Below are positions 54,717 to 63,010 of a DNA stretch of 64,000 nucleotides, in pieces. The stretch spans positions 248,001 through 312,000 of the forward strand of contig NZ_WHVL01000002.1 of NCBI RefSeq assembly GCF_020622355.1. Reading direction: 5' to 3'. Position numbers and translations under genes: made by a program. Source of the DNA: Vreelandella malpeensis. GTDB taxonomy: Bacteria; Pseudomonadota; Gammaproteobacteria; Pseudomonadales; Halomonadaceae. Under the pieces are notes generated by a model that saw only the letters and a program-made list of their open reading frames with translations, had not been told where the DNA came from and ran no database searches. Numbering within the stretch: position 1 is the stretch's first letter; each line of letters opens with the position of its first letter.

Positions 54717-54805
54717 AAAAGCGGCCTTAAATTCCGACTTCAGCGTAAAGAATAAACCACAATGGTTTATCTTCAAGCGCAAAATCGCCACTCATGGCCG
54801 CTTTT
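54717..54805. promoter_or_regulatory. AbiE promoter region with nested inverted repeats
   Basis: ATAAACCA at 54752-54759 and TGGTTTAT at 54763-54770 form an 8-bp inverted repeat around a 3-base centre. Outside it, AAAAGCGGCC at 54717-54726 and GGCCGCTTTT at 54796-54805 form a second, wider inverted repeat symmetric about nearly the same centre. The position just upstream of abiEi suits autoregulation by the antitoxin. Confidence 0.55.
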
Positions 54806-54932
54806 AGAGCATAATTTAAACCTAAAGCTGAGTCCCCGGCCCTGCCTGAGTTCACATTTAGCGGGAAGAAGCTTGAGGTCAGAAGCCAGACGGAGAAGGC
54901 CGCTGCAGGGGACAGCGTGGCCACACATCACG

Positions 54933-55289
54933 TCAATCCTGATAGTGCGTGTACTTTTTTGCGCTTCCCTTCACTTGGTCGGCGGAGTATTTCTCCCCAT
55001 TCTTCTCCATCTTCGACCGGCAAGCCGCTTCGATATCCACATCCAGCTTGCCTGCCAGCCGGATCAGGTAGAGCTGAACATCGGCAATTTCGTCTCGCAC
55101 GGCGGCCAGTTGCTGCTCATCCAGCTCCCTGGACTGCGCCTCGGTCAGCCACTGGAAGCACTCCTGCAGCTCGGCGGCTTCCACCGTCAGCGCCATGGCC
55201 AGGTTCTTGGGCGAGTGGAACTGATCCCAGTCTCGCTCGGTGGCGAACTGGTCCATGGCGTCGCGAAGCTGCTTGAACGGGTCTGACAT
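54933..55289 (-). CDS. MazG-like nucleotide pyrophosphohydrolase
   Basis: A 118-residue all-alpha NTP pyrophosphatase of the MazG-like/dCTPase type. The metal-binding acidic residues are in EAAELQECFQW (residues ~37-47) and RDEIADVQLY (residues ~65-75), and the C-terminal KNGEKY matches the family. Such enzymes hydrolyse (d)NTPs to monophosphates, either as house-cleaning or as a nucleotide-depleting defence. It lies downstream of the nuclease-helicase-protease gene on the same strand, about 107 bases apart, and may belong with it. Confidence 0.82.
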   Translation of the reverse strand: MSDPFKQLRDAMDQFATERDWDQFHSPKNLAMALTVEAAELQECFQWLTEAQSRELDEQQLAAVRDEIADVQLYLIRLAGKLDVDIEAACRSKMEKNGEKYSADQVKGSAKKYTHYQD

Positions 55290-55396
55290 CTTGGGTTCAC
55301 CTGGTTCTGTGGTATCGGATAGCGGTGAGCATGCCTGCTCTGCCGCTCGCTATCTAGCCTACATCGGCATAGGCGGCTATCCGGCCGCCTGCTTGC

Positions 55397-56011
55397 TCAC
55401 AGCACGGAGAGGAATTCGCCGATGACCTTCAGATCCTCGAGCTCGTCTTCGAGCACGATGTCCTTGTAACCGAAGGCGTTGGTCTGGGGCTTCAGCACGA
55501 TGCGCTGGTTTACAAACTCGCCGTACTCCTCGATCTTCTCGCTCTGGTACAGCTTTACCGTGAAGCTGCCACCGTGGTCCGGGTCCTCGATGGCGCGATG
55601 CTGCACCACGACGATCTTGCCCTGCCTCGTCCCGCCAGGGTTGGCACGGAACAGGCACCAAGCGCCATTGGGGATACGCCGGTTCATCGACTCCCCCACC
55701 ACCCGGCTGACGAACAGGTCAGGGCTTGCGCGCATGAAGTCCGGTAGTTCCATCCAGTGCTCGGCGTCGGCGATCTGCATCTCGCTGAACTCACCGGCGG
55801 CGATGCTCAAATCGTACACGGGCACATGGCGCTCGAACGGCACTGCCTCGTCACGCGTCACAATGGGAAGATGCAAGCCATCCAGCGTCTCAGCTTCCTC
55901 AGACGCGTCCAGTCGTTCGGTCGCTGCCTGCGAACGAGCAAAGGCCGCGAAGTACTCGCGGGTCTCGGGGTCCGTGGCATAGACGTAACAACCCTTCTGG
56001 CCCCGTGTCAT
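55397..56011 (-). CDS. Detached 3' part: helicase motif VI and S24 (LexA/UmuD-like) peptidase
   Basis: The longest ATG-started frame after the internal TAG, 204 residues. It begins in TRGQKGCYVYATDPE, the end of the DUF2075 domain, and then carries a full S24 domain: Ala-Gly cleavage site at residues 72-73, catalytic serine 108, lysine 153. The spacing from cleavage site to serine (36) equals that of LexA and UmuD. It lacks a clear ribosome-binding site, so independent translation is doubtful. Confidence 0.5.
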   Translation of the reverse strand: MTRGQKGCYVYATDPETREYFAAFARSQAATERLDASEEAETLDGLHLPIVTRDEAVPFERHVPVYDLSIAAGEFSEMQIADAEHWMELPDFMRASPDLFVSRVVGESMNRRIPNGAWCLFRANPGGTRQGKIVVVQHRAIEDPDHGGSFTVKLYQSEKIEEYGEFVNQRIVLKPQTNAFGYKDIVLEDELEDLKVIGEFLSVL

Positions 56012-56068
56012 CAGCGTGCGATAGGTGTTCTTGATGATCTGGTCGGCCAGGGCACGGGCATGCTCAGG

Positions 56069-57787
56069 CTATTCCTTGAGCATCTTCTTGTAGCCATTCA
56101 CAGAACGGTCCTGCCCTGCGCGCTCGCGTGCGTCGGTCACCACGCGTCCGTCACGAATCACGAAGTCATCTCCGATGATGACACCGACGTAGTCGAACTC
56201 GAGCCCTTGGCAGGTGTGGATACAGCCGACCTGCTCGACGGAGGTATCGGCAATGGCCCACAGCATGCCGTCGTCATCGAGATTCCACTGAGCGGCAAAG
56301 CCATGCTCGGGAAAGACGATATCCATGGCGTGCTTGTCTTTCTTGCTCGCCCAGGGCCAGCAGTAGCCCGCGACCATCCGGGCCTTGTTGGCCTTGCGAT
56401 TCTTGTCGAGGATGGCCGCTTTCAACGCGCTTGGGTCATCGAATACCTGAAAGTCGTAATCGATACCTTCCAGATCCGTATTGGCCGTCGTGCGAACCTG
56501 AAGCGCATGGTCGAGCCAGGCAAGATAGCCATCGGAGCCATTACAGCGAAATTGTGAAGACAGTTCCAACTCCTGAATCTCGGCACCGGACTCGTGCGCT
56601 CGACGCTTGATCTCCTCGACCGTGCCTACATCCTTGAGAGTCACCCGCTGCGCTTCGTCAATGAAGAACACCGAGAGTCTCGACGCCGCGATGATCTCAT
56701 TGATCTGGCTTTCGCCCAGATTCTGATACATACCTGACTTCTCGTTAAGGCGGTGTGCCTCGTCGATGATCAGGGCGTGAAAGGTGTCTGTCTGCGTATC
56801 GACATAGCTGCCGGAACCTTTGAACAGATTATCGATATGCGTTTTCTTGCGAGTACCGGTCAGGCGTTTCTTGAAAACTTCGCGCGGAGCAGAGTTACGT
56901 GACACGTACTGCGTCATCATTTCTCGATTGGTCAGCTCCACTAACAGATTAATCGCCACGACCGACTTCCCGGTGCCTGGCCCACCCTTGACGATCAGGC
57001 ACTGCTTCTTGCCATTCGCGGCGCGATGCGCCAGATCGATCGCCGTTTCGTAAACCAGCTTCTGGTCATCGATCATCAGGAATTCGCTGTTGCCCGCCAT
57101 CATCGAGGCCAGCGCGTCGGCCAGGTTCTTGCTCGGCTTTATGACGCCATGCTCGATGCGATACATGATGTCGTCGCTGTCACCATACTTGATGTGCTGA
57201 CTCAAAAACCGAGCGAGTCGCTTGGCATCTTTCGATATGAAGACGGGCGCACGATGGGTGTGATGCTCGTAGAAAGGATCGTTGATGGCGCCCGATTGCT
57301 TCATGTTGTGAAGGTAGGCACAGGGCACCAGCCCGATGGATTCAGAGCGTACCGTTTCGTTGTAGTCCTCTATCAACGCCGCGTAGGACCACGCTTGGTA
57401 GGACGGGTGGTTGGTTTCACGAACGCCGCCCCCCAAACGAGTACGCACGATGGCATCTTTATTGGTCACCTCGACGGATTCCCACTGCTTGAGCTCCACG
57501 ATGACCGCCGCATCGCTGCGCTGGTGATTCTTGCCGGTCAGGATGAAGTCCACTCGCCGATTGGTAAGCGGGATGTTGTACTCGATGGCAACACCCGCCG
57601 AGGCCGGTATATCGTCATCCAGCAGCGCCGACATCATGAAGCGCAGCGAGTGCTCCCAGGACTGCACCTCGCTACGCGGCGAATTACGGTTGAGCCTGCG
57701 AAAGACTTCCGTTTCGATAATGTCACTGATGGCGTTTTCGCGCACGGCATCGATGAACTGCTGCTTGGTGGATGTGTAGACCAGCAT
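56069..57787 (-). CDS. 5' part: PD-(D/E)XK-like nuclease plus DUF2075 ATPase, truncated
   Basis: 572 residues up to the internal TAG. Residues ~1-130 have the nuclease-like motif, residues ~260-570 the DUF2075 P-loop ATPase, with a DEAH-like Walker B. ATG at 57787 (MLVYTSTKQQF) matches the usual N-terminus of DUF2075 proteins better than ATG at 57805. It is the first island gene next to the tRNA and is followed by the MazG-like gene. Confidence 0.65.
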   Translation of the reverse strand: MLVYTSTKQQFIDAVRENAISDIIETEVFRRLNRNSPRSEVQSWEHSLRFMMSALLDDDIPASAGVAIEYNIPLTNRRVDFILTGKNHQRSDAAVIVELKQWESVEVTNKDAIVRTRLGGGVRETNHPSYQAWSYAALIEDYNETVRSESIGLVPCAYLHNMKQSGAINDPFYEHHTHRAPVFISKDAKRLARFLSQHIKYGDSDDIMYRIEHGVIKPSKNLADALASMMAGNSEFLMIDDQKLVYETAIDLAHRAANGKKQCLIVKGGPGTGKSVVAINLLVELTNREMMTQYVSRNSAPREVFKKRLTGTRKKTHIDNLFKGSGSYVDTQTDTFHALIIDEAHRLNEKSGMYQNLGESQINEIIAASRLSVFFIDEAQRVTLKDVGTVEEIKRRAHESGAEIQELELSSQFRCNGSDGYLAWLDHALQVRTTANTDLEGIDYDFQVFDDPSALKAAILDKNRKANKARMVAGYCWPWASKKDKHAMDIVFPEHGFAAQWNLDDDGMLWAIADTSVEQVGCIHTCQGLEFDYVGVIIGDDFVIRDGRVVTDARERAGQDRSVNGYKKMLKE

Positions 57788-57993
57788 TGACCGGAAAGCC
57801 CCCATGAATTCTGGAAGAGAATGCGCGAAGGATTTTATTAGATGGTAGGCGCATCAGTAATTTCAAAAGGATAACGCGATGCAGGCTAATGCAATAGATG
57901 GGCAAGTAAGCAATGAACAGGTAAAGCGGAGTGGGGAGGCAAATACCAAGGGACTCATAATCCCCTGCTTTGAAGAAGCATATAACATAGAGC

Positions 57994-58075
<82 letters not shown>

Positions 58076-58201
58076 GAAAAGCGTGCGTATGATAGCGAAA
58101 GTGCGTCGGCGAGGCTACCCCTGGCGGCGCCATGTTGCGCGCCGGCGGCACTTTTTCCCGTTGCCACGGTCTGCAGGTGAACCCTTTGGCGGAGACGCTT
58201 T

Positions 58202-58777
58202 GTGAAACGATTGCTTGCCCCCCTGGCGCTGCTGTTTGCCCTGCCGGTTCATGCAGATTGGCAGCTCGACCCTGGCCGTTCGAACGTCCAGGCCACCCTC
58301 ACCCAGCTGGGCGGCGCCAGCCCCCAGACCCATCATCATCAGGTGAACAATCTGCAGGGCAGCATCTCGCCGGAGGGCACGCTGCGCCTGCCCTTGAAGC
58401 TCTCCCAGACGGATCTGTTGAGCCGCCTGGGGGAGCTGCCGCCTTGGGCGACGCTCTTGACCAACACCACTCTGGTCACGCTGGTGGCGCAGATGTCGCC
58501 GTCGAAGCTCGATGGGCTGGATATCGGCGACTCCTTCGTCGAGCCGCTCACCTTTCGCGTGCAGGCAGAGGGGCTGAATCGGGAAGAGACGGTGCCGCTA
58601 CGCTTCACCCGCGAAGGGCTCAACGAGGTGCGGGTCACCCACGCCGAGCCCATGGTGATGGATGGCCAGGCATTGATGGCCAACCCTACCGTGCGCACGG
58701 TGATGTCGCTGCTGGGCTACCAGCAGATCGGAAACGAGGTGCCGGTCACGCTCGATGCGCGGCTGGTGAACCAGTAG
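58202..58777 (+). CDS. YceI-like periplasmic lipid-binding protein
   Basis: A 191-residue protein with a signal peptide (KRLLAPLALLFALPVHA) and a beta-rich mature domain beginning WQLDPGRSNVQATLTQLG, the usual start of YceI family lipocalin-like barrels that bind polyisoprenoids. It begins with GTG at 58202 behind GGAG. The family's role is mostly unknown. It is the first core gene to the right of the tRNA and converges on the iron-uptake operon. Confidence 0.82.
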   Translation: MKRLLAPLALLFALPVHADWQLDPGRSNVQATLTQLGGASPQTHHHQVNNLQGSISPEGTLRLPLKLSQTDLLSRLGELPPWATLLTNTTLVTLVAQMSPSKLDGLDIGDSFVEPLTFRVQAEGLNREETVPLRFTREGLNEVRVTHAEPMVMDGQALMANPTVRTVMSLLGYQQIGNEVPVTLDARLVNQ

Positions 58778-58784
58778 CCGCGCC

Positions 58785-59591
58785 TCAGGCGGTGGCGGCG
58801 CGGCGCACGTTGGCGATCAAGGGGCTGCCCGTGGCCGGGTCGGTGAGCAGCGTGCATTCCACCTGGTAGAGCGTCTTGACCAGCGCTGGCGTGACCACCG
58901 TGGCGGGTTTGCCCTCGGCGACGATGCGCCCTCCGTTCATCGCGATGAGGTGATCCGCGTAGCGGCAGGCGCTGGCCAGGTCGTGCAGCACCATCACCAC
59001 CGTGCGGCCTTCCGCTGCGAGTTTGCGCACCAGTTCAAACACTTCGATCTGATGGCCCAGGTCCAGCGCCGAGGTCGGTTCGTCGAGCAGCAATAGCGGC
59101 GTTTGCTGGGCGATGGTCATGGCGATCCAGGCGCGCTGACGTTGGCCGCCAGAGAGCGCATCCAGCGGACGCTCGGCCAGTTCCTCGAGCCCTGCAGCTT
59201 CAAGGGCGTACTGCACCACCGCTTGATCCTCCGCTGACCACTGGCGCAGCCACCCCTGGTGGGGCTGGCGGCCGAAGCGAATCAGCTCGGTCACGGTCAG
59301 CCCTTCCGGCGCCGTGGCCTCCTGGGGCAGCAGCGCGAGCTGCCTGGCCAGCTCCTTGGCAGGCAGGCCTTGCACATCGGCACCGTCGAGCAGCACCGCG
59401 CCGCTGTCGGGCTTGTGCAGCCGGGCCAGGCCCGAGAGCAGCGTGGACTTGCCGCAGCCATTGGGGCCGACGATGGCGGTCACCTGGCCTTGGGGCAGGT
59501 CGAGATCCAGCGCGTCGATCACCCGGCGCGGGCCGTAGCTCATGGCGAGGGTGCGGGTCGAAAGCGTGGGCGCGGCGGTCGTGTCGGTCAT
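58785..59591 (-). CDS. Iron-siderophore ABC importer, ATPase subunit (FepC/FecE-like)
   Basis: A 268-residue ATPase with Walker A VGPNGCGKST, signature ALSGGQRQRAWIAM, Walker B LLLLDEPTSALD and switch VLHDLASACRYAD, the last typical of siderophore importers. It powers uptake of a ferric siderophore through the two FecCD permeases encoded upstream. ATG at 59591 overlaps the permease stop as ATGA; the longer frame to 60005 is rejected. Last gene of the operon. Confidence 0.93.
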   Translation of the reverse strand: MTDTTAAPTLSTRTLAMSYGPRRVIDALDLDLPQGQVTAIVGPNGCGKSTLLSGLARLHKPDSGAVLLDGADVQGLPAKELARQLALLPQEATAPEGLTVTELIRFGRQPHQGWLRQWSAEDQAVVQYALEAAGLEELAERPLDALSGGQRQRAWIAMTIAQQTPLLLLDEPTSALDLGHQIEVFELVRKLAAEGRTVVMVLHDLASACRYADHLIAMNGGRIVAEGKPATVVTPALVKTLYQVECTLLTDPATGSPLIANVRRAATA

Positions 59592-60727
59592 GGGCGGCTC
59601 CGTTGCGGGCGCATCAGTATCCATAAAAGCCAGGGGCCGCCTACCACGGCGGTAACGATGCCCACCGGAATCTCGATCGGTGCGAGCAGCGTGCGCCCGG
59701 CCAGGTCTGCCAGCAGCATTACCAAAGCGCCCGCCAGGGTCGCGGCCAGTACCGGCACGTGGCGGGCGCTGGAGAGCGAGCGGGCGATTTCCGGGCCGAT
59801 CAGCGCCACCATGCCCACCGGCCCTGCCACTGCTACCGCAAGACCTGTGAGCACCACGGAAAGCGCGAGCACCTGCAGCCGGCAGGCGCGCACCTTTACC
59901 CCGAGCCCGCAGGCCACCGCATCCTTGAAGCGCAGAAGCGAGAGCGAGCGCGCCAGCACCAGGGCCAGAACGAGCCCCACTGCCAGCCCCATGCCCAGAA
60001 GCCATACCGCACTACCGGAGCGGGCGTTGAGCGTGCCCACGGTCCAGGGGTAGGCGGCGTTGGCGGTATCGATGGGAACGCGGGCGAGAATGAACTGGGT
60101 GAGCGCGCCGAACACCGCCCCTACCCCGATGCCGGCGACGATGAACCGATACCCTTGGGTGCCGCTGCCGGCGGAAAGCCCGAAGGTGATCGCGGCGGCG
60201 GTGGTGGCACCGGCCAGCGCCATGGCCGGGGGCGCGATGGAAAACCCCATGCCCAGAATGGAGGCCACCGCAAAGGCCGTGGCGCCGTTGTCGATGCCGA
60301 TGATGCCGGGCGTCGCCAGTCGGTTGCGCGCCAGGGTCTGCATCAATACACCCGCCAGGGCAAAGGCCGCGCCGGTGAAGCAGGCCGCCGCCAGGCGCGG
60401 CAGGCGAAGTTCCTGGACCATGAAGGTGGTCATCATGTCGCCGCGCCCAGTGAGTGCGGCGATCACCTCGCCGGGCGACACCGGCACGCTGCCCAGGCTC
60501 AGGTAGAGCACGCCGACCACGGCAATGGCCAGGGCCAGGGCCGCGTTGACCGCCACGGCGCGGCGCTCGACGAGCACACTGCGGGGGTTGCCGCGCGAGT
60601 GCCAGGCCAGGTGCCAGTAGCCCGGCGGGGTAAGCCCAGGCATGGCCTTGCGCTCAGCCATGCGGCGCTGCTGCCGGGGGGAGAAGCTCTCGAGGTAGCC
60701 GGGGGCGGAGGTTGTCTTGGTTGCCAT
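59588..60727 (-). CDS. Iron-siderophore ABC importer permease (FecCD family, second)
   Basis: A 379-residue inner-membrane permease with about nine to ten segments after an unusually long, basic N-terminal extension of ~55 residues. Family features are ELRLPRLAAACFTGAAFALAG, QTLARNRLATPGIIGIDNGA and GPVGMVALIGPEIARSL. It pairs with the permease encoded just upstream (18-base gap). If the extension is non-coding, an in-frame start further in would give the usual ~330 residues. Confidence 0.9.
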   Translation of the reverse strand: MATKTTSAPGYLESFSPRQQRRMAERKAMPGLTPPGYWHLAWHSRGNPRSVLVERRAVAVNAALALAIAVVGVLYLSLGSVPVSPGEVIAALTGRGDMMTTFMVQELRLPRLAAACFTGAAFALAGVLMQTLARNRLATPGIIGIDNGATAFAVASILGMGFSIAPPAMALAGATTAAAITFGLSAGSGTQGYRFIVAGIGVGAVFGALTQFILARVPIDTANAAYPWTVGTLNARSGSAVWLLGMGLAVGLVLALVLARSLSLLRFKDAVACGLGVKVRACRLQVLALSVVLTGLAVAVAGPVGMVALIGPEIARSLSSARHVPVLAATLAGALVMLLADLAGRTLLAPIEIPVGIVTAVVGGPWLLWILMRPQRSRP

Positions 60728-60745
60728 AGTCGGTCATTGAGTGAG

Positions 60746-61774
60746 TTAGAGCATGGGCAGGCGCCGGGCGCGAACCACCGCGATCAATACCGGCGCCCCG
60801 CACAGCGCCGTGAGCACGCCAAGCGGCAGTTCCGAAGGCGCGACCACCACCCGCGAGACGATGTCGGCGCCGAGCACGATCAAAGGGCCGATCGGCAGGC
60901 AGAACCACAGCGTGCGGCGAATGTCCGGCCCGGTGAGCGCCCGGGCGACGAAGGGCACCACCAGGCCGACGAAGGCGATAGGCCCGGCCATCGCCGTGGC
61001 CGCCCCCACCAGCAGCGCCACGCAGCCGATCACGATCCAGCGGATCAGCCCCGGGCGGTGGCCAAGCCCGGAGGCGGCGCGCTCGCCCAGCGCCAGCGCG
61101 GCCAGAGGTCGGGCGGTAAGCGCCACCGCCACGAGGGCGACGAGCAGGCTCGGCAGCACGCTGACCAGATCCTCCAGGCGCCGCCCGGCAAGGCTTCCCA
61201 CTACCCAGAAGCGGATCTCGTCCGCGGCGCGCTGGTCATACAGCAGAATGAGCGCGGTGAGCGAGCCCAGAAGCCCGGAGAACGCCGCGCCGGCCAGCAC
61301 CAGGCGCACCGGGTCGTGGCCCACGCCGCGAAAGCGTGCCACGCCCAGTACGCAGATGCAGCCGACCAGAGCGCCCAGCTGGGCCACCGAGATGCGCAGG
61401 GTCGCGGCGCTTGCACCGAGCACCAGCGCCAGGGCCACGGCAAAGGCGGCGCCGGCGCTTACCCCCAGAAGCCCGGGCTCCGCCAAGGGGTTGCGCGATA
61501 CCGCTTGCAACAGCGCCCCGGCCACGCCCAGCGCCATGCCGACCACCAGGCCGATCAGGGTGCGCGGCATGCGCAGCTCCCACACCACGAAGTGCGCTTC
61601 GCTGTCCACGGCGCCCTGGAAGAGCGCCATCACCCGCCCGGGGCCGACGCTGCCCGCCCCGATCAGCAGGCTGACGACGCTCACCGCCACGAGGGCGGTG
61701 AGGAGGTAAAGCATCAAGCGTCGGGGCGACTGGCGTTCCAGCGCCCCGCGCAACGATCCCGCCATGCCGGTCAC
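60746..61774 (-). CDS. Iron-siderophore ABC importer permease (FecCD family, first)
   Basis: A 342-residue polytopic permease. Typical segments are ELRMPRTLIGLVVGMALG, QAVSRNPLAEPGLLGVSAGA and GPIAFVGLVVPFVAR. It starts with GTG at 61774, overlapping the binding-protein stop codon (GTGA); an ATG at 61765 is an alternative. It forms the membrane channel with the second permease. Confidence 0.92.
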   Translation of the reverse strand: MTGMAGSLRGALERQSPRRLMLYLLTALVAVSVVSLLIGAGSVGPGRVMALFQGAVDSEAHFVVWELRMPRTLIGLVVGMALGVAGALLQAVSRNPLAEPGLLGVSAGAAFAVALALVLGASAATLRISVAQLGALVGCICVLGVARFRGVGHDPVRLVLAGAAFSGLLGSLTALILLYDQRAADEIRFWVVGSLAGRRLEDLVSVLPSLLVALVAVALTARPLAALALGERAASGLGHRPGLIRWIVIGCVALLVGAATAMAGPIAFVGLVVPFVARALTGPDIRRTLWFCLPIGPLIVLGADIVSRVVVAPSELPLGVLTALCGAPVLIAVVRARRLPML

Positions 61775-62721
61775 GGCAGTAGCGCGTTTTCGATGTCGTC
61801 GAGAATGGCCTGGGCGGCGAGCGGGCCGCTGGCGCTGCTCCAGAGCTGGCCATTGACTGGCACCACGTGGTCGTTCTGCACCACGTTCAGGCGGGTGAAG
61901 GCCGCGCTCTGGCGAGCGGCGTCGAGGGCGGCTTCGCCATCCTCGTTGAGGGTGGCCAGAAACAGCCAGTCGCCGTCGATCATCGACAGGTTCTCGAGGC
62001 TCAGCGCGTCGCTATGGGCGCTGCCTTCCTTGATCAGGCCGGCATCGCTGACCTCGAGACCCACGCGCTCGAGCAGCCCGGTGGCGATCAGCTCCTTGGA
62101 CATCACCATCGGGCCGCCGGGCATCCAGCGCACCACGAAGGCGCTCTGGCCGGGATGGGCCTGCTCGATTTGCTCGGCGAGCGTGGCGATGCGCGTCTCG
62201 ACGGCGTCGATCGCCTCCTCGATCGCCTCCTCGCAGTCGAGGGCTTCGCCGAACAGGCGCGCCTCGGCCTCCCAGTTGTCCGCCGCCAGGTCCTGACCCG
62301 GCGGCACCACGGTGGGGGCAATGCGGGAAAGCAGCTGGTACTGCTCCTCGGGAAGCTGGGGGCCGGTGAGAATCAGGTCCGGCTGCTGGGCGAGCACCGC
62401 TTCGATATTGATTTCACGCACCACACCCACCATGGCCGGGCGCTCGTCGTCGAAGTAGGCGGTGATGTAGTCGGCAACGTCGGTACCGCCCCGGGTGCTG
62501 ACCGCTCCCAGCGGCACGATGCCGGCGGCCATCGAGGCGTCCAGTGCTCCTTCATAGAGCGTCACCACCCTCTCGGGGGTGCCCTCCACTTCCACGTTCC
62601 CAAAGGCGGTGTCCAAAGTGCGCGCCTGGGCCTGGCCCATCATCAAGGCCCCCATCAGCGCGCCTGCCGCACTCCACTGCCCCATCTTGGCGAATACCGT
62701 ACTGCGAGCGTTGCCTGACAT
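61771..62721 (-). CDS. Iron-siderophore ABC importer, periplasmic binding protein
   Basis: A 316-residue class III binding protein with a signal peptide ending near GQAQA and a mature domain starting with the family pattern ERVVTLYEGALDASMAAG; NIEAVLAQQPDLILTG marks the binding-protein fold. It delivers a ferric siderophore to the two permeases. ATG at 62721 is chosen because GGGAG lies at a proper distance; a GTG six bases earlier is in frame but too close to that site. First gene of the operon and divergent from the TonB receptor gene. Confidence 0.92.
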   Translation of the reverse strand: MSGNARSTVFAKMGQWSAAGALMGALMMGQAQARTLDTAFGNVEVEGTPERVVTLYEGALDASMAAGIVPLGAVSTRGGTDVADYITAYFDDERPAMVGVVREINIEAVLAQQPDLILTGPQLPEEQYQLLSRIAPTVVPPGQDLAADNWEAEARLFGEALDCEEAIEEAIDAVETRIATLAEQIEQAHPGQSAFVVRWMPGGPMVMSKELIATGLLERVGLEVSDAGLIKEGSAHSDALSLENLSMIDGDWLFLATLNEDGEAALDAARQSAAFTRLNVVQNDHVVPVNGQLWSSASGPLAAQAILDDIENALLP

Positions 62722-62747
62722 TGCCACTCTCCCTTTTTTGATACGCC

Positions 62748-62764
62748 AATGCTAACGATTCTCA
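62748..62764 (-). promoter_or_regulatory. Possible Fur box of the siderophore ABC operon
   Basis: On the minus strand the sequence TGAGAATCGTTAGCATT partly matches the Fur consensus (TGAtAATnATTaTCA), 27 bases before the binding-protein start codon. Confidence 0.45.
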
Positions 62765-62947
62765 AAAACAGTTGCATCATGTTTAGCCTTCCTGCCCCGT
62801 TCTTCACCCCCTTCCCAAGGCACCTGTCATACCGCCAGCGCCCGGTACCAACGGCCTGAATGGCAGCGTTTCGTTTTCTGCAACGGTATGTTCCGCCGTT
62901 ATCCACTCCCCCATGCGAACCATTGCTTTTAGAATCAAAATCCCATT

Positions 62948-62966
62948 TGATAATAAATATCATTAA
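62948..62966 (+). promoter_or_regulatory. Fur box of the TonB-dependent receptor gene
   Basis: TGATAATAAATATCATTAA matches the Fur 7-1-7 palindrome well (TGATAAT and ATATCATTA halves) and lies about 45 bases before the receptor start codon. Confidence 0.75.
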
Positions 62967-63010
62967 CAATCTAACCAACGATCGATTTCATTACCAGCAA
63001 GGGATACGCA

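Larger units (their letters stand above)
55397..57787 (-). pseudogene. PD-(D/E)XK-like nuclease / DUF2075 helicase / S24 LexA-like protease fusion, split by one in-frame TAG
   Basis: The reading frame is open for 797 codons except for a single TAG at 56069-56071 (codon 573). Domains in order: a PD-(D/E)XK-like nuclease (D80 and E98-x-K100 in RRVDFI and VIVELKQW), a DUF2075 P-loop ATPase/helicase (Walker A GGPGTGKS at 268-275, Walker B HALIIDEAHRL), motif VI-like TLMTRGQKG just after the stop, and an S24 peptidase with the cleavage site IAAGEF (A664-G665), nucleophile S700 in GESM and K745 in FTVKLY. The stop separates the helicase from its motif VI, so the protein is probably inactive unless the stop is read through or is a sequencing error. 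Confidence 0.75.
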
